Shown: positions 34,546 to 46,326 of the stretch, in pieces
How positions within the stretch are numbered: position 1 is the stretch's first letter
Layout of the letters: every line of letters starts with the position of its first letter
Origin: Branchiostoma lanceolatum
Lineage: Eukaryota > Chordata > Leptocardii > Amphioxiformes > Branchiostomatidae
DNA length: 64,000 bases
Direction: 5' to 3'
Assembly (NCBI RefSeq): GCF_035083965.1
Contig: NC_089725.1
Location: 25,615,925 to 25,679,924 of the forward strand
Notes under the pieces: model-generated
Told to the model about the DNA's origin: nothing
Database searches by the model: none
Seen by the model: the letters and a program-made list of their open reading frames with translations, nothing else
Made by a program: the position numbers and the translations under genes

Positions 34546-37238
34546 AATGTTGGACTTACAAACCTGGGGAGGGACGAGAATACTGTGTGACGAAAGGTGA
34601 CTTGCTCCACTGGGGAAAGTGAATAGAACTTGGCTGAGCAACATTAACCATGTAGCTACCGAGGTTTAGACTGAGCATACACAAGGCCACTTCAGCGACT
34701 AGTGCAAGAAAACAGCCCAACGTTACACCATGAGAAAGAACGCAATGCAAGACATCCGGGTACAAAGTACATGTAACGTTAGCCATTTACACTGTTTCAA
34801 ACAACTGGGGTAAACTTCGGCGAAATCATAATCCGCGTAAATCAGTAATATTAGCAGTTGTTATACTTGCGCGTTCGAAGTAACGTTACTGCCCGAACAA
34901 CTGACACCACATCAAGACACAAACGAGGAAAAAGAACAGAGAAAGATCTAATCACATAGAACTCACTCTCTACGGACTGCCTTCTCTCTCAGTGAAGCAG
35001 CAGACAGACGAGATTTAGTAGATGAATGGCATGTACCTACGTCTTTGTTTACGAATTCCCACGACTATAGAGGCTATTGGGAACACAATATAACGCCGTT
35101 CAAGAGCCATTGACCATGACCATGCCTTTGGGCCGTGACACTGAGCTGTCTTTGTAGGGATAAACAGGTGTTTGGACAGGTGTAGTATTCCCACAGACGG
35201 CCAGACTAAGTGTTATACAGGATACGAACATGTCATTTTACACGTTTGACATTTACTCAGGAGATTATACAATGGGACTCTCACCTGCTGAGCGGACGTT
35301 CTCTCCCGCAGGTTAAACAGCATCAGTGAAAAGAAGCGGGACTTATTTGAAGTGTAGACGGTGTCCTATGCCATAGGCGCACCGAGACTGCTTTCTACCT
35401 TCAACTTCCCACTGCTATGCGGGTTACATTTTGATCTTGGACGTAACATTAAAAGGAAACAGTAGCTTTGTTTATAAGATACAGTTCTTGCGTGAGTAGA
35501 ATATGAGCCAGTCTGACACGACCGGTCTCGCCCCCGTCAAGAAAAAAGCTTGGCTGATTTCCGAGGGGTGACGACTTCTTCAAAGTTCAGGTCACCCGAC
35601 GATATCTACCGCACACCAAACAAAACGCCGAAGGAAGGCTGATATGAATAATTCGTCGGAGAACCGTATGCCTGTTGACAAATCCATGCATGGTGTCCTT
35701 TGCTGTCAACCATTGTTCGTCGTGTACATATAAACATCGCCATACACGTAATGGCATAGTTAGTACACTGTCCAGACGAATTCGTGCAAAAGAATATACG
35801 GGAAGATTCTTAGCAATGTAGATGAAGGCTATAACTTACAAGATGAACGCAAAATGAAACGTAGGGTTCAGATCGCAGACAGTGATATCTCACCTGTCTT
35901 GGTGGTGTCCAGACCCCACAGCCTGACGTGGTCCTTTGAACTACTTCAGGTTGGTCAGCCACAGGTGGGAAAACGGTTTTTACCCCAGTGGCGGTTTAGG
36001 CCCTCCAGTCATAGGTTATGTTTTGGTGCCGACCGTCTCAGACATACAGACATGCCCACACACCGGGTTAACATGTGACGAGAAATAAAGGTCGTGCTAC
36101 TCGGGGACTGCGACAATGGTGTGTGGCGACTCCCCTCGGGCTGTGTTCAATTATTAACGACATCATAACACACCGAGTCTTTTACAGGTCTTCATAAAAG
36201 AGACACTAGTACTATCAGCACACAGCACAAAATCCTCCATTCAACACCCAGATGGACAGCAGTGACATGGATTCAGTTCATTCTATAAGTCATTTTCAGT
36301 ATTAAATGGATACTTGGCGTCGGCGGTCCGTAACATCAAAGGATGCTTTTCTGCCCTCGCTCCGGGCGGTCGGTCCCAGAATATAGTGTACGGGATCCCG
36401 GAAGACTAGCTTGCGAAATTAGACGTTATAGAGTGTCATTCCGACACCAAGCATGTCTAATCACGTGGAGTTACGTGTGCTGAATGCACAGGTGTATGCA
36501 TCTTAATGTAAATCTGTCTGGTAAACCTCCAAGACACAGCACATGACATTGTTACTAATATGTTTATTCTTGGATGAATATCAAGTGATAGGCAGTATGA
36601 TTTTTGCTTTTATCTGATATGCAGCTTCGAATTCTTCGTGTAAAAAAGGTTAAATGGCAGAATCCACAATGAATATGCAATGAAAACTCTGTGATGTTGT
36701 TGGATGATTTTCGCATTTCTCAATTCCATTTGACCTTATTCAGAGGATTGGGGAAATCTCGTACAGTATCTGCTATTCAAAGTCACGTTCATGTTCTGTC
36801 AGTAAACCACTGCAAACGCGGGGACTGCTCTGTTGCACTATGCACTATGAGCTATGATCTACAAACAAGAATAGTATTTTCATCAAAGAAAAATGTACGA
36901 TAAAGAAAACTACTAATATTTCACAGTTTCATTTCTGCAATATCAACTATAGATACATTTTTGGGTTGAAACATCATGCATGAAACTATTTACAACGTTA
37001 ATCACAGCCTACTAGAAACATCTTACATGTATCATTATTGGTACACATCAACCTTTTCAGCTTTATGTTGGTAAGGCCATGAAATAATAGAATAGCCTTG
37101 GCCTTGGCATCACAATAACACGTCATTTATAATTAGTACTGTTGCTGTAGAGGACATTAAATTAGCACAGCTTTTTATAGCTTTTCAATGTGAAAACTGC
37201 ATCAAGCTGACTCAGAGCTCGTGGCTCAGCTCACCGTC
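34546..37238. other. Intergenic region between the Kelch gene and TRIM-B
   Basis: This interval should hold the TRIM-B promoter and 5' untranslated exon and the Kelch 3' untranslated region. A minus-strand AATAAA at 36563-36568, about 670 nt past the Kelch stop, is a candidate polyadenylation signal. No other open frame looks real. Confidence 0.5.
36563..36568 (-). terminator. Candidate polyadenylation signal for the BTB-Kelch gene
   Basis: The minus strand reads AATAAA here, downstream of the Kelch stop at 37239. It is the first canonical hexamer I noticed on that strand. Confidence 0.4.
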
Positions 37239-39302
37239 TTAATCGGACCCCTCCAACTCGTTCTCCAGTGCTGTAAGGTCCCGACAGTACCACCCGACGC
37301 GGCTCTTCTGGGTTCCTAAGAAACTGTGGCCGAATAAGGCAAAGGGAAGAGGCGTATGTCTTTCGGGATAGTTGCGGTCTCCAAATTCGCGGCAGTTGAT
37401 AATGGTATCCACAATGCCATTCTGCCCATTCATGTAGCGGTAACTGTTCTCATTTTGCTCGTGAAGGAAGTTCTCACTGTCTTTGAAATCTCGTGTATTA
37501 ACCTCATTTAGGGTTTCCTCTTCAGTATCGAAGATGTACAGGGCGGTGTGCCGTGAATCCCCAGTACGGATATGAAGCTTGTCATTGACAGCATTCGCAA
37601 CAATGTTCATGTCCTCCGCTGAGGTACTAGTATCCAACGAGATATCGGCGAACCTCCAAACTTTGGTTTTCATATCAAACGCATGGACACAGAGTTTTTG
37701 TCTGTTTCGCCTGCTGATCGTATAGCCCATGCGCAGCCCGAGCAACATCGCAACACCGAGCTGTACATCAATCGGGTGATCATCGGCGCTCTCTGACACC
37801 TCGATATATACAACCTTGTCCTGGAAGGCTGTTACTCTAAAGTTCGATTTGGTGTGTAAATGCGGTGGTACAGGTACCTTTATCCAAGTTCCTTCTTCAG
37901 GATCATAACAATCCATGGTTAGCGAAGACGTCGCCTCAGCGTCACCGCCCACTAGGAAGAGTTTCCCATCAACGACCACCGACTGATGCTCTGCCCTGCC
38001 GAGAGGCAAGTCAGGTAACCTCAGCCAAGTGTCTGAGGGGAAATCGTACCGGAAGGCTTGCCTGGACGGGGCAGTGTGAGGACCATGGCCGACCAGAGGA
38101 TGCACGCGCCCACCTGTCACGTACAGGTGTCTCCCTGCACTTGACACGCTCATGTAGCCAGAGACAGGCGTGGGTAGAGTAGTGATGTAGTAGTATTGCT
38201 GAGTATCCGGATCCAGGCAAATTATGCCTTGCAGAGGCGTCGGCTGTACGATGACGGGGTGCTCGTCGTGAATTGGATGTTGCTTTTTGATTGCCTTCCA
38301 ACCGCCGACAATGATTGCCAGGTTGTCCGTTACCCCGCGTCTGGCACTACGCGCCTCTTCTCGCTCTACCCGAGTGCCAAGTAGATGTTTCTCCTTGACT
38401 GCTGTGATCTTTGCCAGACAATCTGGGGATTCTCGTACCACAGGGTGTGACTCAAGCCTCTGTAGCACGCTGACCTTCACGCAGGATAGACGGATCTCTG
38501 GCAAAAGCTTCAGGATTGCTGGTTTACGATTCTCAGGGGCATTGTCGAGCCATCTTATCACCGATGTGACAACGTCGTCTTCATTCGTAACTTTCAGATC
38601 CTCGTCTCCGAGTAGATCTAAGAGCTCTTCTACCGAAAGGCTAAGGAACTCCTCATCTTGTGTGGCATCTAAGAAATTTGACGCTGCCGTGCTCCTTGCA
38701 CTTCTCTTAAGGTCAGAGAGACCATACAAGTCGGCCAGGCGCATGACACCTAGGCAGTTGGTCGGACAAAGGTTGTCTTCGATGAACTCCCGACAGTACT
38801 GCAGAATCTTGTCAAATTGCAGCATGTGTGCGGTCTGCAGAATGTCCTGGACATCGTTTTTGCCGATACGAATTGCACCGGTATACAGGAAGTCCAGGAT
38901 CTTGGAGAAGCTGATGGAGTCAATCCCGCGCAGCTGTACCACCTCTGAACTACTCTCGACGAGATTGGACGACAGCATGGCTTTGAAGTACGGGGTAGTT
39001 GCCAACACAGCACGGTGACAAGGGAACTCCCTATCCTCCACTTTTACCACCACATCAAGGAACTCGCCGGTCTTACGCTGGCTGGCAAGGTCAGCAAGAA
39101 GCTCACGTCCGTGGGAGTAGTTTTCGAAGTGACGGGAGCCGTCTTCGGTTGAATCTCTGTCGCTCCTGCTACTGACGCACCAGTCATCATAGTCATCATA
39201 GTCGTCGCAGCCATAGTCATAATCCCCGTCGGACCCATCGTAGTCGGCGTAGCCATAGCCATAGTCATCGTCATCACTGTCAACATCATAACCCCAGAAC
39301 AT
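37239..39302 (-). CDS. Intronless BTB-BACK-Kelch protein with a Tyr/Asp-rich N-terminus
   Basis: A single 2064-nt reading frame encodes 687 residues. Residues 1-50 are Asp, Tyr and Gly in alternating blocks (DDDDYGYGYADYDG). The BTB domain spans about 71-178 (GEFLDVVVKVEDREFPCHRAVLA) and BACK about 183-290 (ADLYGLSDLKRSA). Kelch-type blades follow (VGGWKAI, YVTGGRVHP, LFLVGGDAEA). The last 150 residues are divergent and hold few clear Kelch motifs. BTB-BACK-Kelch proteins usually dimerise and link Cullin-3 to a substrate; the substrate here is unknown. The ATG sits in an excellent context (GCCGCCATGT). Lack of introns suggests a retrocopy origin or ancestral intron loss. I cannot assign a KLHL number. 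Confidence 0.92.
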   Translation of the reverse strand: MFWGYDVDSDDDDYGYGYADYDGSDGDYDYGCDDYDDYDDWCVSSRSDRDSTEDGSRHFENYSHGRELLADLASQRKTGEFLDVVVKVEDREFPCHRAVLATTPYFKAMLSSNLVESSSEVVQLRGIDSISFSKILDFLYTGAIRIGKNDVQDILQTAHMLQFDKILQYCREFIEDNLCPTNCLGVMRLADLYGLSDLKRSARSTAASNFLDATQDEEFLSLSVEELLDLLGDEDLKVTNEDDVVTSVIRWLDNAPENRKPAILKLLPEIRLSCVKVSVLQRLESHPVVRESPDCLAKITAVKEKHLLGTRVEREEARSARRGVTDNLAIIVGGWKAIKKQHPIHDEHPVIVQPTPLQGIICLDPDTQQYYYITTLPTPVSGYMSVSSAGRHLYVTGGRVHPLVGHGPHTAPSRQAFRYDFPSDTWLRLPDLPLGRAEHQSVVVDGKLFLVGGDAEATSSLTMDCYDPEEGTWIKVPVPPHLHTKSNFRVTAFQDKVVYIEVSESADDHPIDVQLGVAMLLGLRMGYTISRRNRQKLCVHAFDMKTKVWRFADISLDTSTSAEDMNIVANAVNDKLHIRTGDSRHTALYIFDTEEETLNEVNTRDFKDSENFLHEQNENSYRYMNGQNGIVDTIINCREFGDRNYPERHTPLPFALFGHSFLGTQKSRVGWYCRDLTALENELEGSD

Positions 39303-39648
39303 GGCGGCTGTTCACCTGGTATTCTATGCAATCTGCTGGACAAAATAATGCGGGATAATTTTATCATGGCTGTAGATGGATAGAAACAATGGCAAGGATA
39401 CGCATACATGTACCATACCAAAGTCCGCATGAGTGATCAACATGGCTTATGAAACTAGCCCACCAATCTGCAAATGATTCCAGTAACGTTACTGGCAATA
39501 GTCACTCCTACAATGTCTGCAGAGAACAACAGTGTTTGTAATGTTATTGTTTGTGAACGTCTCAGGGCATAGATTGCTATCAAATTACCGACAGGACAAG
39601 AACAGACTGAAACCAGAAAACGTTCCTTGCTGTGCTTTTAGCGTTGTA

Positions 39649-39657
39649 ACTTCCGGG
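39649..39657 (+). promoter_or_regulatory. ETS/GABP-like site
   Basis: ACTTCCGGG matches the ETS-family consensus common in housekeeping and bidirectional promoters. It lies 347 bp upstream of the Kelch ATG. Confidence 0.4.
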
Positions 39658-39846
39658 TACTAGTTTCGATGCGCTAGGATTTATGGGTACATTTTTTGGC
39701 ACATTTTTTTCTTCAAAAATGAAAACCTGGTTATGGTCAAAGATTGCCATTATCCGTTATGCGTTATTTTTCAGTTTAGTTGACAAAATTATTAATTCTA
39801 AAAAGAAGCGGGAAGGAGATTTCATTTCTTCTCTACTCTTTATTTT

Positions 39847-39885
39847 ATCAAGGAGGTTTAATCACCTTGATTAAACCTCCTTGAT
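39847..39885. repeat. Perfect 18-bp inverted repeat
   Basis: ATCAAGGAGGTTTAATCA and TGATTAAACCTCCTTGAT are exact reverse complements around a 3-bp CCT spacer. Such a tight perfect hairpin could extrude as a cruciform. No flanking duplication was seen. Confidence 0.95.
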
Positions 39886-40207
39886 TTTATGTACCCGAGG
39901 CCAATCTCGACAGGCGGCGCTGTATTTTTGCGAGGAGGCTTATTAAGTAGAGTAGAGTAGAGTAGAATTTTCGGTCAGGTAGGACTGTTCCAGTTTAGAC
40001 CGCTCTTAAATACGGCTCCCACAATCCGTAGCTCAAACTAGTATTCAGTCATTTTCTACTATCAAACGTAACGTTACTAACGTTATAAAATTTTCTCATT
40101 TAAATAATTGTACAAACTAGTTCATGATCTGCATTGTTTATATTTATCAATGTTCTTCCCGAACCAAGTCATATTTGCTACAAATATGAAGTTCTTATCA
40201 TTCATAG

Positions 40208-40322
40208 CCACGGCGACTCTAGTTGGAAGACGTATTTACTTGTATATTATACAGTGTCTTCTGTTGGAAGACACTGTATAATATACATGTAAATACGTCT
40301 TCCCACTAGAGTCGCCGCGGCG
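40208..40322. repeat. Long hairpin element (about 52-bp arms)
   Basis: The left arm begins CCACGGCGACTCTAGTTGGA and the right arm ends TCCCACTAGAGTCGCCGCGG-like sequence. The inner part, TATTATACAGTGTCTT facing AAGACACTGTATAATA, is perfect around a short loop. A few mismatches lie near the outer ends. It is a non-coding foldback in the shared promoter region. Confidence 0.92.
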
Positions 40323-40386
40323 ATATCATTTGCTAGTCTGTATAACGCAAACTCCAGCTGACCGGGGATTTCTGTCCCCTCCCCGC

Positions 40387-40488
40387 GGCTATGCGGTTAC
40401 AGGGCGGCAAGCCGTTACAGGAGCTTGATTGAGTTCAGGCTATGCGGTTACAGGGCGGCAAGCCGTTACAGGAGCTTGATTGAGTTCA
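40387..40488 (+). repeat. Perfect 51-bp tandem duplication upstream of RALGAPB
   Basis: GGCTATGCGGTTACAGGG through TTGATTGAGTTCA occurs at 40387-40437 and identically at 40438-40488, followed by GGCTA of a third start. Each unit contains an internal GTTACAGG repeat. It lies about 270 bp upstream of the RALGAPB ATG. Confidence 0.97.
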
Positions 40489-40569
40489 GGCTAATCATTT
40501 TCCACCGATAGTTCTGCTTGGAGATTAGCTGTAAGCACGCCTAGCGATCCATGTGCAAAGTGCAATTTC

Positions 40570-40580
40570 AAAATGGCGGC
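40570..40580 (+). promoter_or_regulatory. YY1-like site in the RALGAPB promoter / 5' leader
   Basis: AAAATGGCGGC matches the strong YY1 consensus that often overlaps the start of transcripts. It is followed by CCACCAG|GTAAAT, a plausible donor after 40586. With an acceptor CTCCACAG| at 40678 this defines a 92-nt 5' leader intron (40587-40678). Leader structure is inferred. Confidence 0.5.
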
Positions 40581-40757
40581 CACCAGGTAAATTTTGACGG
40601 GCTCGTCGATGTGTACTGAGTTTACCTTCAATATCACGGCACAACATCAACAACAGAATAATTTTTTTGACTCCACAGTAACGGCAACATATCAGGGACA
40701 TGTGTGGCCAGTGGTTTGCGGCATGATTCGTCCTGATGTTGTAGATTTAGACGCGTG

Positions 40758-43700
40758 ATGTATTCGGAGTGGGCATCTCTTCAGAGCTCGGTGCTGAGCG
40801 ATGCAGGAAGCGCCAGCGTGCTGCACACCTTCCCCGAGGGGGTGGGGAGGGAAGTGTCCTGCTCGGTGGTGCGGCACCTGTCCCACGGGCTCAGCCACGG
40901 CGGCGGCGAGGACGGGCAGAAGCTGGACAGCGAGCAGCAGGTCAACTGGACCATGGAGGTGAGTCCGCCCCTCCCCCTTTCTTCATGATGCTGATAATGA
41001 TATGTTTGTGGCTGATATACTGGTCGTGCATTTATCAACGTTTGAAGGTCTCATGCACCAATTAAGCTTGATCAGACAGATTAATAATAATGATACACAC
41101 TTTTTAGGACATATACCCAATAAACAGTTTCCCCTGAGATGTTCTAGATCTGCTCTCTATGTTTTGAAGCACATTTATTTATTTACATAACGTTAACTAC
41201 AACTACAAGGTGAGATGATGATGATTTTCATTCAATAGAAAAATTGTCTCCCAATCCAATATATCAAACAATATTCATGGCATTTACAACTGCAATGCAG
41301 GAAATAGACTTTTAATCCACAAGCAAAATCCTCAATAGCATGATTCAATGGGGCTAGTTCAATCTCCTGAACCAACCACTTCTCTACATCACCTTTAACA
41401 GATTCCCAGGACTTAATGTGTAATGTAAACCTTATGTATGTTTGTGTATGAAGATGGGTCATTACATTTATTTGAATACGTAATATTACCGATGTAAGCT
41501 ACCTTTCATGTGCAGCACGTTGAGAATCATAAAGAATAATAAATTAAATACATGTAACTGTTGCATGTTATAAGGAGAAAACAAACACTTTCCTATCACT
41601 TCCCCATGTCAGGTTCTGTGCTATGGCCTGACACTACCCCTCTCAGACCACGAGACCATACGGGACTGTGTCAACGTGTACAGCGATTGGCTGACTGTAC
41701 TGACCACGCCCAAAACATCTGTGCCAAGGCCTATCCTGGAGGAGCCTAACAAATATGCACAGAGGATGTTCAAACACTTACACAACCTCTTCCTGCCAAG
41801 ATCAGAAGGTAACATGTAGTTTTTATGACGACTGGTCAACATTATGCATTTATGATTACATGTAGTGTTTATGTAACGTTAGTTTAGGTAAAGGTAGTAG
41901 TGGTTATGATGGTTCATGCAGTTATACAATGTGTTCAAGTCAATATATGAACCTGTTCCTGTACTGGTATAGCCATCCTTTGGCATGATACACTCGTGAT
42001 ATAAGGTCAGATTGTGACAAGGTGCCATGTTGATGGTGTAGGCTGATGCTGTAATTGTTTCCCCAGGCAACACGTATGTTGACAAGCAGGCCCTGATGTG
42101 CCACAGGATCCTCAGGACCTCACAAACCATCGCCAAGGAGTCTCCCATCATGACCCAGCAGACGTGGGAGGGGCTCTTACTGTTCCTACTGGGGGTCAAC
42201 GATACACTGTTGGCTCCACCCACTGCTCAAGGTGGGTTCTTTAGTTGCTGACTACATGTACTTGCCATACATTGTACCTGTTAGTGTTACAATTATTGTG
42301 CAATACAGTTTTATTCATACTAAATGCACAACCTAACTGTAATAGATTTAGACAATTGTAATCCTTACAGTGCAACCATGGATTATTCTACATTTAAGGA
42401 AAATCCAAGAAAAAGTAGAACAGACAATGTAGATATATGTTTGTTTCAATGTCCTTAAGTATCTTGAAGTTGAAAGAGCACACTATGTTTATCTTAGCCT
42501 ATTAAAAGCAGTAAGAGTTGTTCTCTTTTAACGTCAAATTACCAAAAGGTGTGGTAAATATGTCTTGTCTTGTTTCCTGAGTCATTTAGTTTGTCTCTGT
42601 AAAACTTCAGAAAGGACTATGAGGATGTTATGCTGTCATGATCTTTAGTTTCACGACTCAGTCAGCACTTCCCTGTTGTGAATAACTCATAGGAAGTGGA
42701 CAACCAGTGTATGACTGTGCTCTTGTTTCCTCTCTCCAGGCAGTATAGCTGACCAGCTATGTGACCGGCTGGTGAGCGTGTTGTTTGAGATCTGGCTGGT
42801 GGCCTGTGCGCGGTGTTTCCCCTCCCCACCCCTGTGGAAGACCCTGCGTGAGATGTGCATCACCTGGAGACACCACGCTGCCATGGTGGACCAGTGGAAC
42901 AGGTTTAATGTCCTGCTCACTTCCAAGGTACTCAAGATCATGTACGGACCGGAGTTTCCAGAACTCAAGATAGGTAAGGAATACTTCTCTGATCATGACT
43001 GTACGTTTAAACTTATCCCAACAGAGCTATATGTAATTGTTCTATTTGTGACTCTGTTCACATTTGCATCTTTATTCTCCATCCTGCAATCACCAAATAT
43101 CTTCAACTCGGAAAGGAATGTTTTCAAGTTTTAAGCTTGTCAAAGTTGTGTCTGTGAGCAGACATAGTTGTGAAATATAAACTGTAAATGCCTTCACTTT
43201 CGTGGTGGTTTTGTTTTGCAGTAGGAAAGGAAATGAGGTTTTCGCAATGTTTGAAGTTTGCGGTTGAAATACTTCTGTACTACAGTAGAATTACTAAACA
43301 CATATCTGTGATGTTATGATTTTGGGGTAAGAGATCACGTAAGTTTCACAACTTCCAGCTGAGGAGGACATCTCCATGGTGCCGGCTGACATGCAGAGCG
43401 AGTGCGTGGTGCAGACATGGTTCCGCTTCCTGCATGTCCTGGGGAACCCCGTGGACCTGTCCAACCCCAACGTCATCAGCCAGACGCCGCGGTTCACCCA
43501 CATGGCCATGATCAGCGACGTGGTCATCGACCCCTCCCACCACCCCTGTCTGAAGAGACTGCCCGCCATCTTCCTCAGGGCCATGAAGGGGGTCTCTGGG
43601 CTGGTGGACGCCTTCCTGGGTGTGTTACACATTGCATTTATTTCTCATTTTGATGTATATTTTGATGATACTGGTATTTGAGATAAAGTCTGGTTTAGCC

Positions 43701-46326
43701 TGAGTCCTCTCAGGGAAGAATGAGTTGAACTAGACCAAACAAGGCTTAATCTAAGGCCACTGTTTCCTTCCATTTGTCACAAAGTTCAAATTGTACCACT
43801 AAGATGATGCATACACATGTTCATGTATATGTCATATAATGCTGACAATAAAGTTTGATATCTTATACACACAGTATTGATTTTTTTTAGTAGTGTCTAG
43901 TACAAAGGACATCCATGTAATGTAAAAATGCTGAGTATAATGTTCCCTGTTCCCCAGGTATGTCCTGCCCTAGAGAGGTCGAGGACGTGGACAGCGCCCC
44001 CACCACCCCCCAGGTGTTCCGCGGCTCCGCCTCCACCACTCCTCCTGGGTCACGCAAAAACGTCCGCAGCTTCATGCCGTCGATATCAGGTCAGTGGGAG
44101 ACAAAAGCTCAGGAGAGCTTAGAGTATGGTCATGGAATCTTGTCCCTAATCTGGAAACTGTAAAGAAGAGATAGAATTAAAAGGGTTGCTTCTTTATAAT
44201 TTTACCTGTGCCGATCTTAGCTTGAAGACTGCAAAATATTTGCTACTACACCACACAATAGTGACACAGGCCTTTAGATTTTGTTCTTTCTTGATTTTAC
44301 GACCGTCAGTTTTAGCTTGAAGACTGCTGATGTACATTATTACAAAATAGGCTTTAATGGTGCCATGGGCTCATGCTAGGCCACTTCTATGACCCTGGCA
44401 TTATGCAGCAACGTAGTCAGCTCTTATAGCTATTGAACAATATGTAACTCATCAGACCAGACACCAGAGTCCCTGCTTTATTCGATGACCAGAAAATCAC
44501 TTCTAGATACCATACTAGACTACATATTTGGTTATTGTATCTATTAGTTCCCTTGCAACTTGCCCTTGGGCATGAGTTTGCAAATAAAGATTCTGCGTGA
44601 TGCAAATACAGATTCTTGTGATGATATTTCAGGAAAGGACAAGGCAGAGTTCCGTAAGTCCGCCCCGGCCATCCTTCCCCGCCAGCCCTCTGCCAGCAGC
44701 GTGACGCTGTTCAGCAGTGACCAGCACACGGTGCCCTCCCCCTGCAGGCCAAAGGTCAATAGCGTGCTGCACCTGTTTGGGGCGTGGCTGTTTGATGCAG
44801 GGTTGGCAGGCTGTGAGCTGGAACCATCGCACAAGAGACAGGGCAGTTTCTCAAGTGAGCTGTCCTTACAAATTAGATTATTTAGCTGGTTACTTTGCAA
44901 TGGTGTCAACTGTTTCTGTCATCTTCAAGTAAATGAGAAAATGTGTGAAAAATGTTTGTCCTCACATCCTATTCTTAAGTTTGACAAAAAATTCAAAAAT
45001 CTCTACTATGTCTTCATTTTCTATAGCTCTGAAGCTTTAGTTTAAAAATCATTTCAAAAACAATATCCTGAGCAAAATTTTTGAACTAGTGCTCATGTTT
45101 GTATTGTAAATGGGACTTTGCAGTGAGCGTTTTCTCTGATTTAGAAAGTATAGTATATTATTTAGTGTCAAATTGTCAAGCATGGCACCATTTAAAACTT
45201 ATCATTCAAAGGCCTTGTGGCAAGACAGATTTGTGTGATCTTTTCCAACTAAAGTGTTTCCCACACAGGTATGGGGTCCAGACGGTCCAGTGCAGCATTC
45301 CCCAGCAGTTCCCAGGACGTGGCGGCCGTGGACTCGCCCGAGTATCCGGAGAGCTACGAGTCTGGGCGCGCCGAAGGCTGCGGCACCTTGTGTAGAATCT
45401 TCTGTTCTAAGAGATCGGGGGAGGAAATCTTACCCGCGTACCTGTCCAGGTTCTACCTGGTGCTGGCACAGGGGCTGCAGGTCGGCAGGGTAAGGATGCT
45501 GAGTATGCTGAGAGTAAGGTCCCATAGCCTTTTTGAGGCCATATAGGCAGTGGGTTGTTAATCCACCATGTCAAGGACACAGTGTTGGAAGATGAAGCCC
45601 ATCTCTCTCCTTCCGCTACCTTTTACCTCACCAACTTAAAAGTCAGGTACTCATTTTACCCCTGGGCAAAGGGAGGAAAGTTGTGTTAAGTGCGTGTCCG
45701 AAGCACACATCGTCTAGCCAGCAATGCCTGTGCTCTCATGTCCACTAGTCTAACCACTCAGCCATTCAATATCACTTGTATGTATAGTGTGAGGTTATTG
45801 CTTGTCAATGAATACTGTTGAATACTGAAGTGTGATCCTATAGCAATAGTATCAAGGATGGTCAACAGGCTGAAACATGAACCTGTTTCTCTCCCACCCG
45901 GTGAACTGTACGGTCACTTCATCTGTAGAACAAACAATGTCACTAACCTCTGTGAATAGTTTACTTCAAAAGTGGTTGTTAACACGATAAGACATGAACC
46001 TGTTCCTTTCCCACCTGCAGTACTGTAACTGTGAGGGTGGAGGGAGGTACCCCCACCAAGCCTATTTGGCTAATCTGTGCCAAAACCACATACAGATTTA
46101 GTGCACTAGTGTGCCAACATCTGCACACATTTACCACCAAGAGCCATGAATTTCCTTGTTTTTTTTGGGTTTTTTTTCAGTACTGTAGTCGGGAGGTGAT
46201 GGCCAAGATTGTGGTGAACTGCACGGACCTCCTGCGGAGTGACCTGAAGGGCGTGGACGTGCTCCTGCCCAGGATTGTGGACGCGCTCGAGATCATCCTG
46301 CCTGACAGGGAGCTCATCAAGTTCCG
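40758..46326 (+). CDS. RALGAPB: RALGAPB N-terminal exons 1-9
   Basis: Nine exons encode the helical N-terminal scaffold (542 or so residues). Strong family blocks are [67 protein letters not shown] sequence in exon 8 and [18 protein letters not shown] in exon 9. Exons 6 and 7 encode a Ser/Pro/Thr-rich loop that in mammals carries phosphosites. A tRNA-derived SINE lies in reverse orientation in the intron after exon 8 (45541-45770). Confidence 0.94.

Larger units (their letters stand above)
39303..40757. promoter_or_regulatory. Divergent promoter interval between the Kelch gene (-) and RALGAPB (+)
   Basis: Two genes diverge from this 1.45-kb region. It contains an ETS-like ACTTCCGGG (39649-39657), two hairpins (39847-39885, 40208-40322), an AGTAG pentamer array near 39944-39965, a perfect 51-bp tandem duplication (40387-40488) and a YY1-like AAAATGGCGGC (40570-40580). 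A shared bidirectional promoter is inferred from arrangement and motifs. Confidence 0.5.

Noticed and set aside
40755..40757. GTG as an upstream RALGAPB start
   Set aside because: The ATG immediately after it gives MYSEW, the family N-terminus. A GTG start is not expected in an animal nuclear gene.
41232..41462. Minus-strand frame of 76 codons with a soluble-protein look
   Set aside because: It lies in a RALGAPB intron and I cannot match it to a gene or transposon protein. It may be a repeat fragment.
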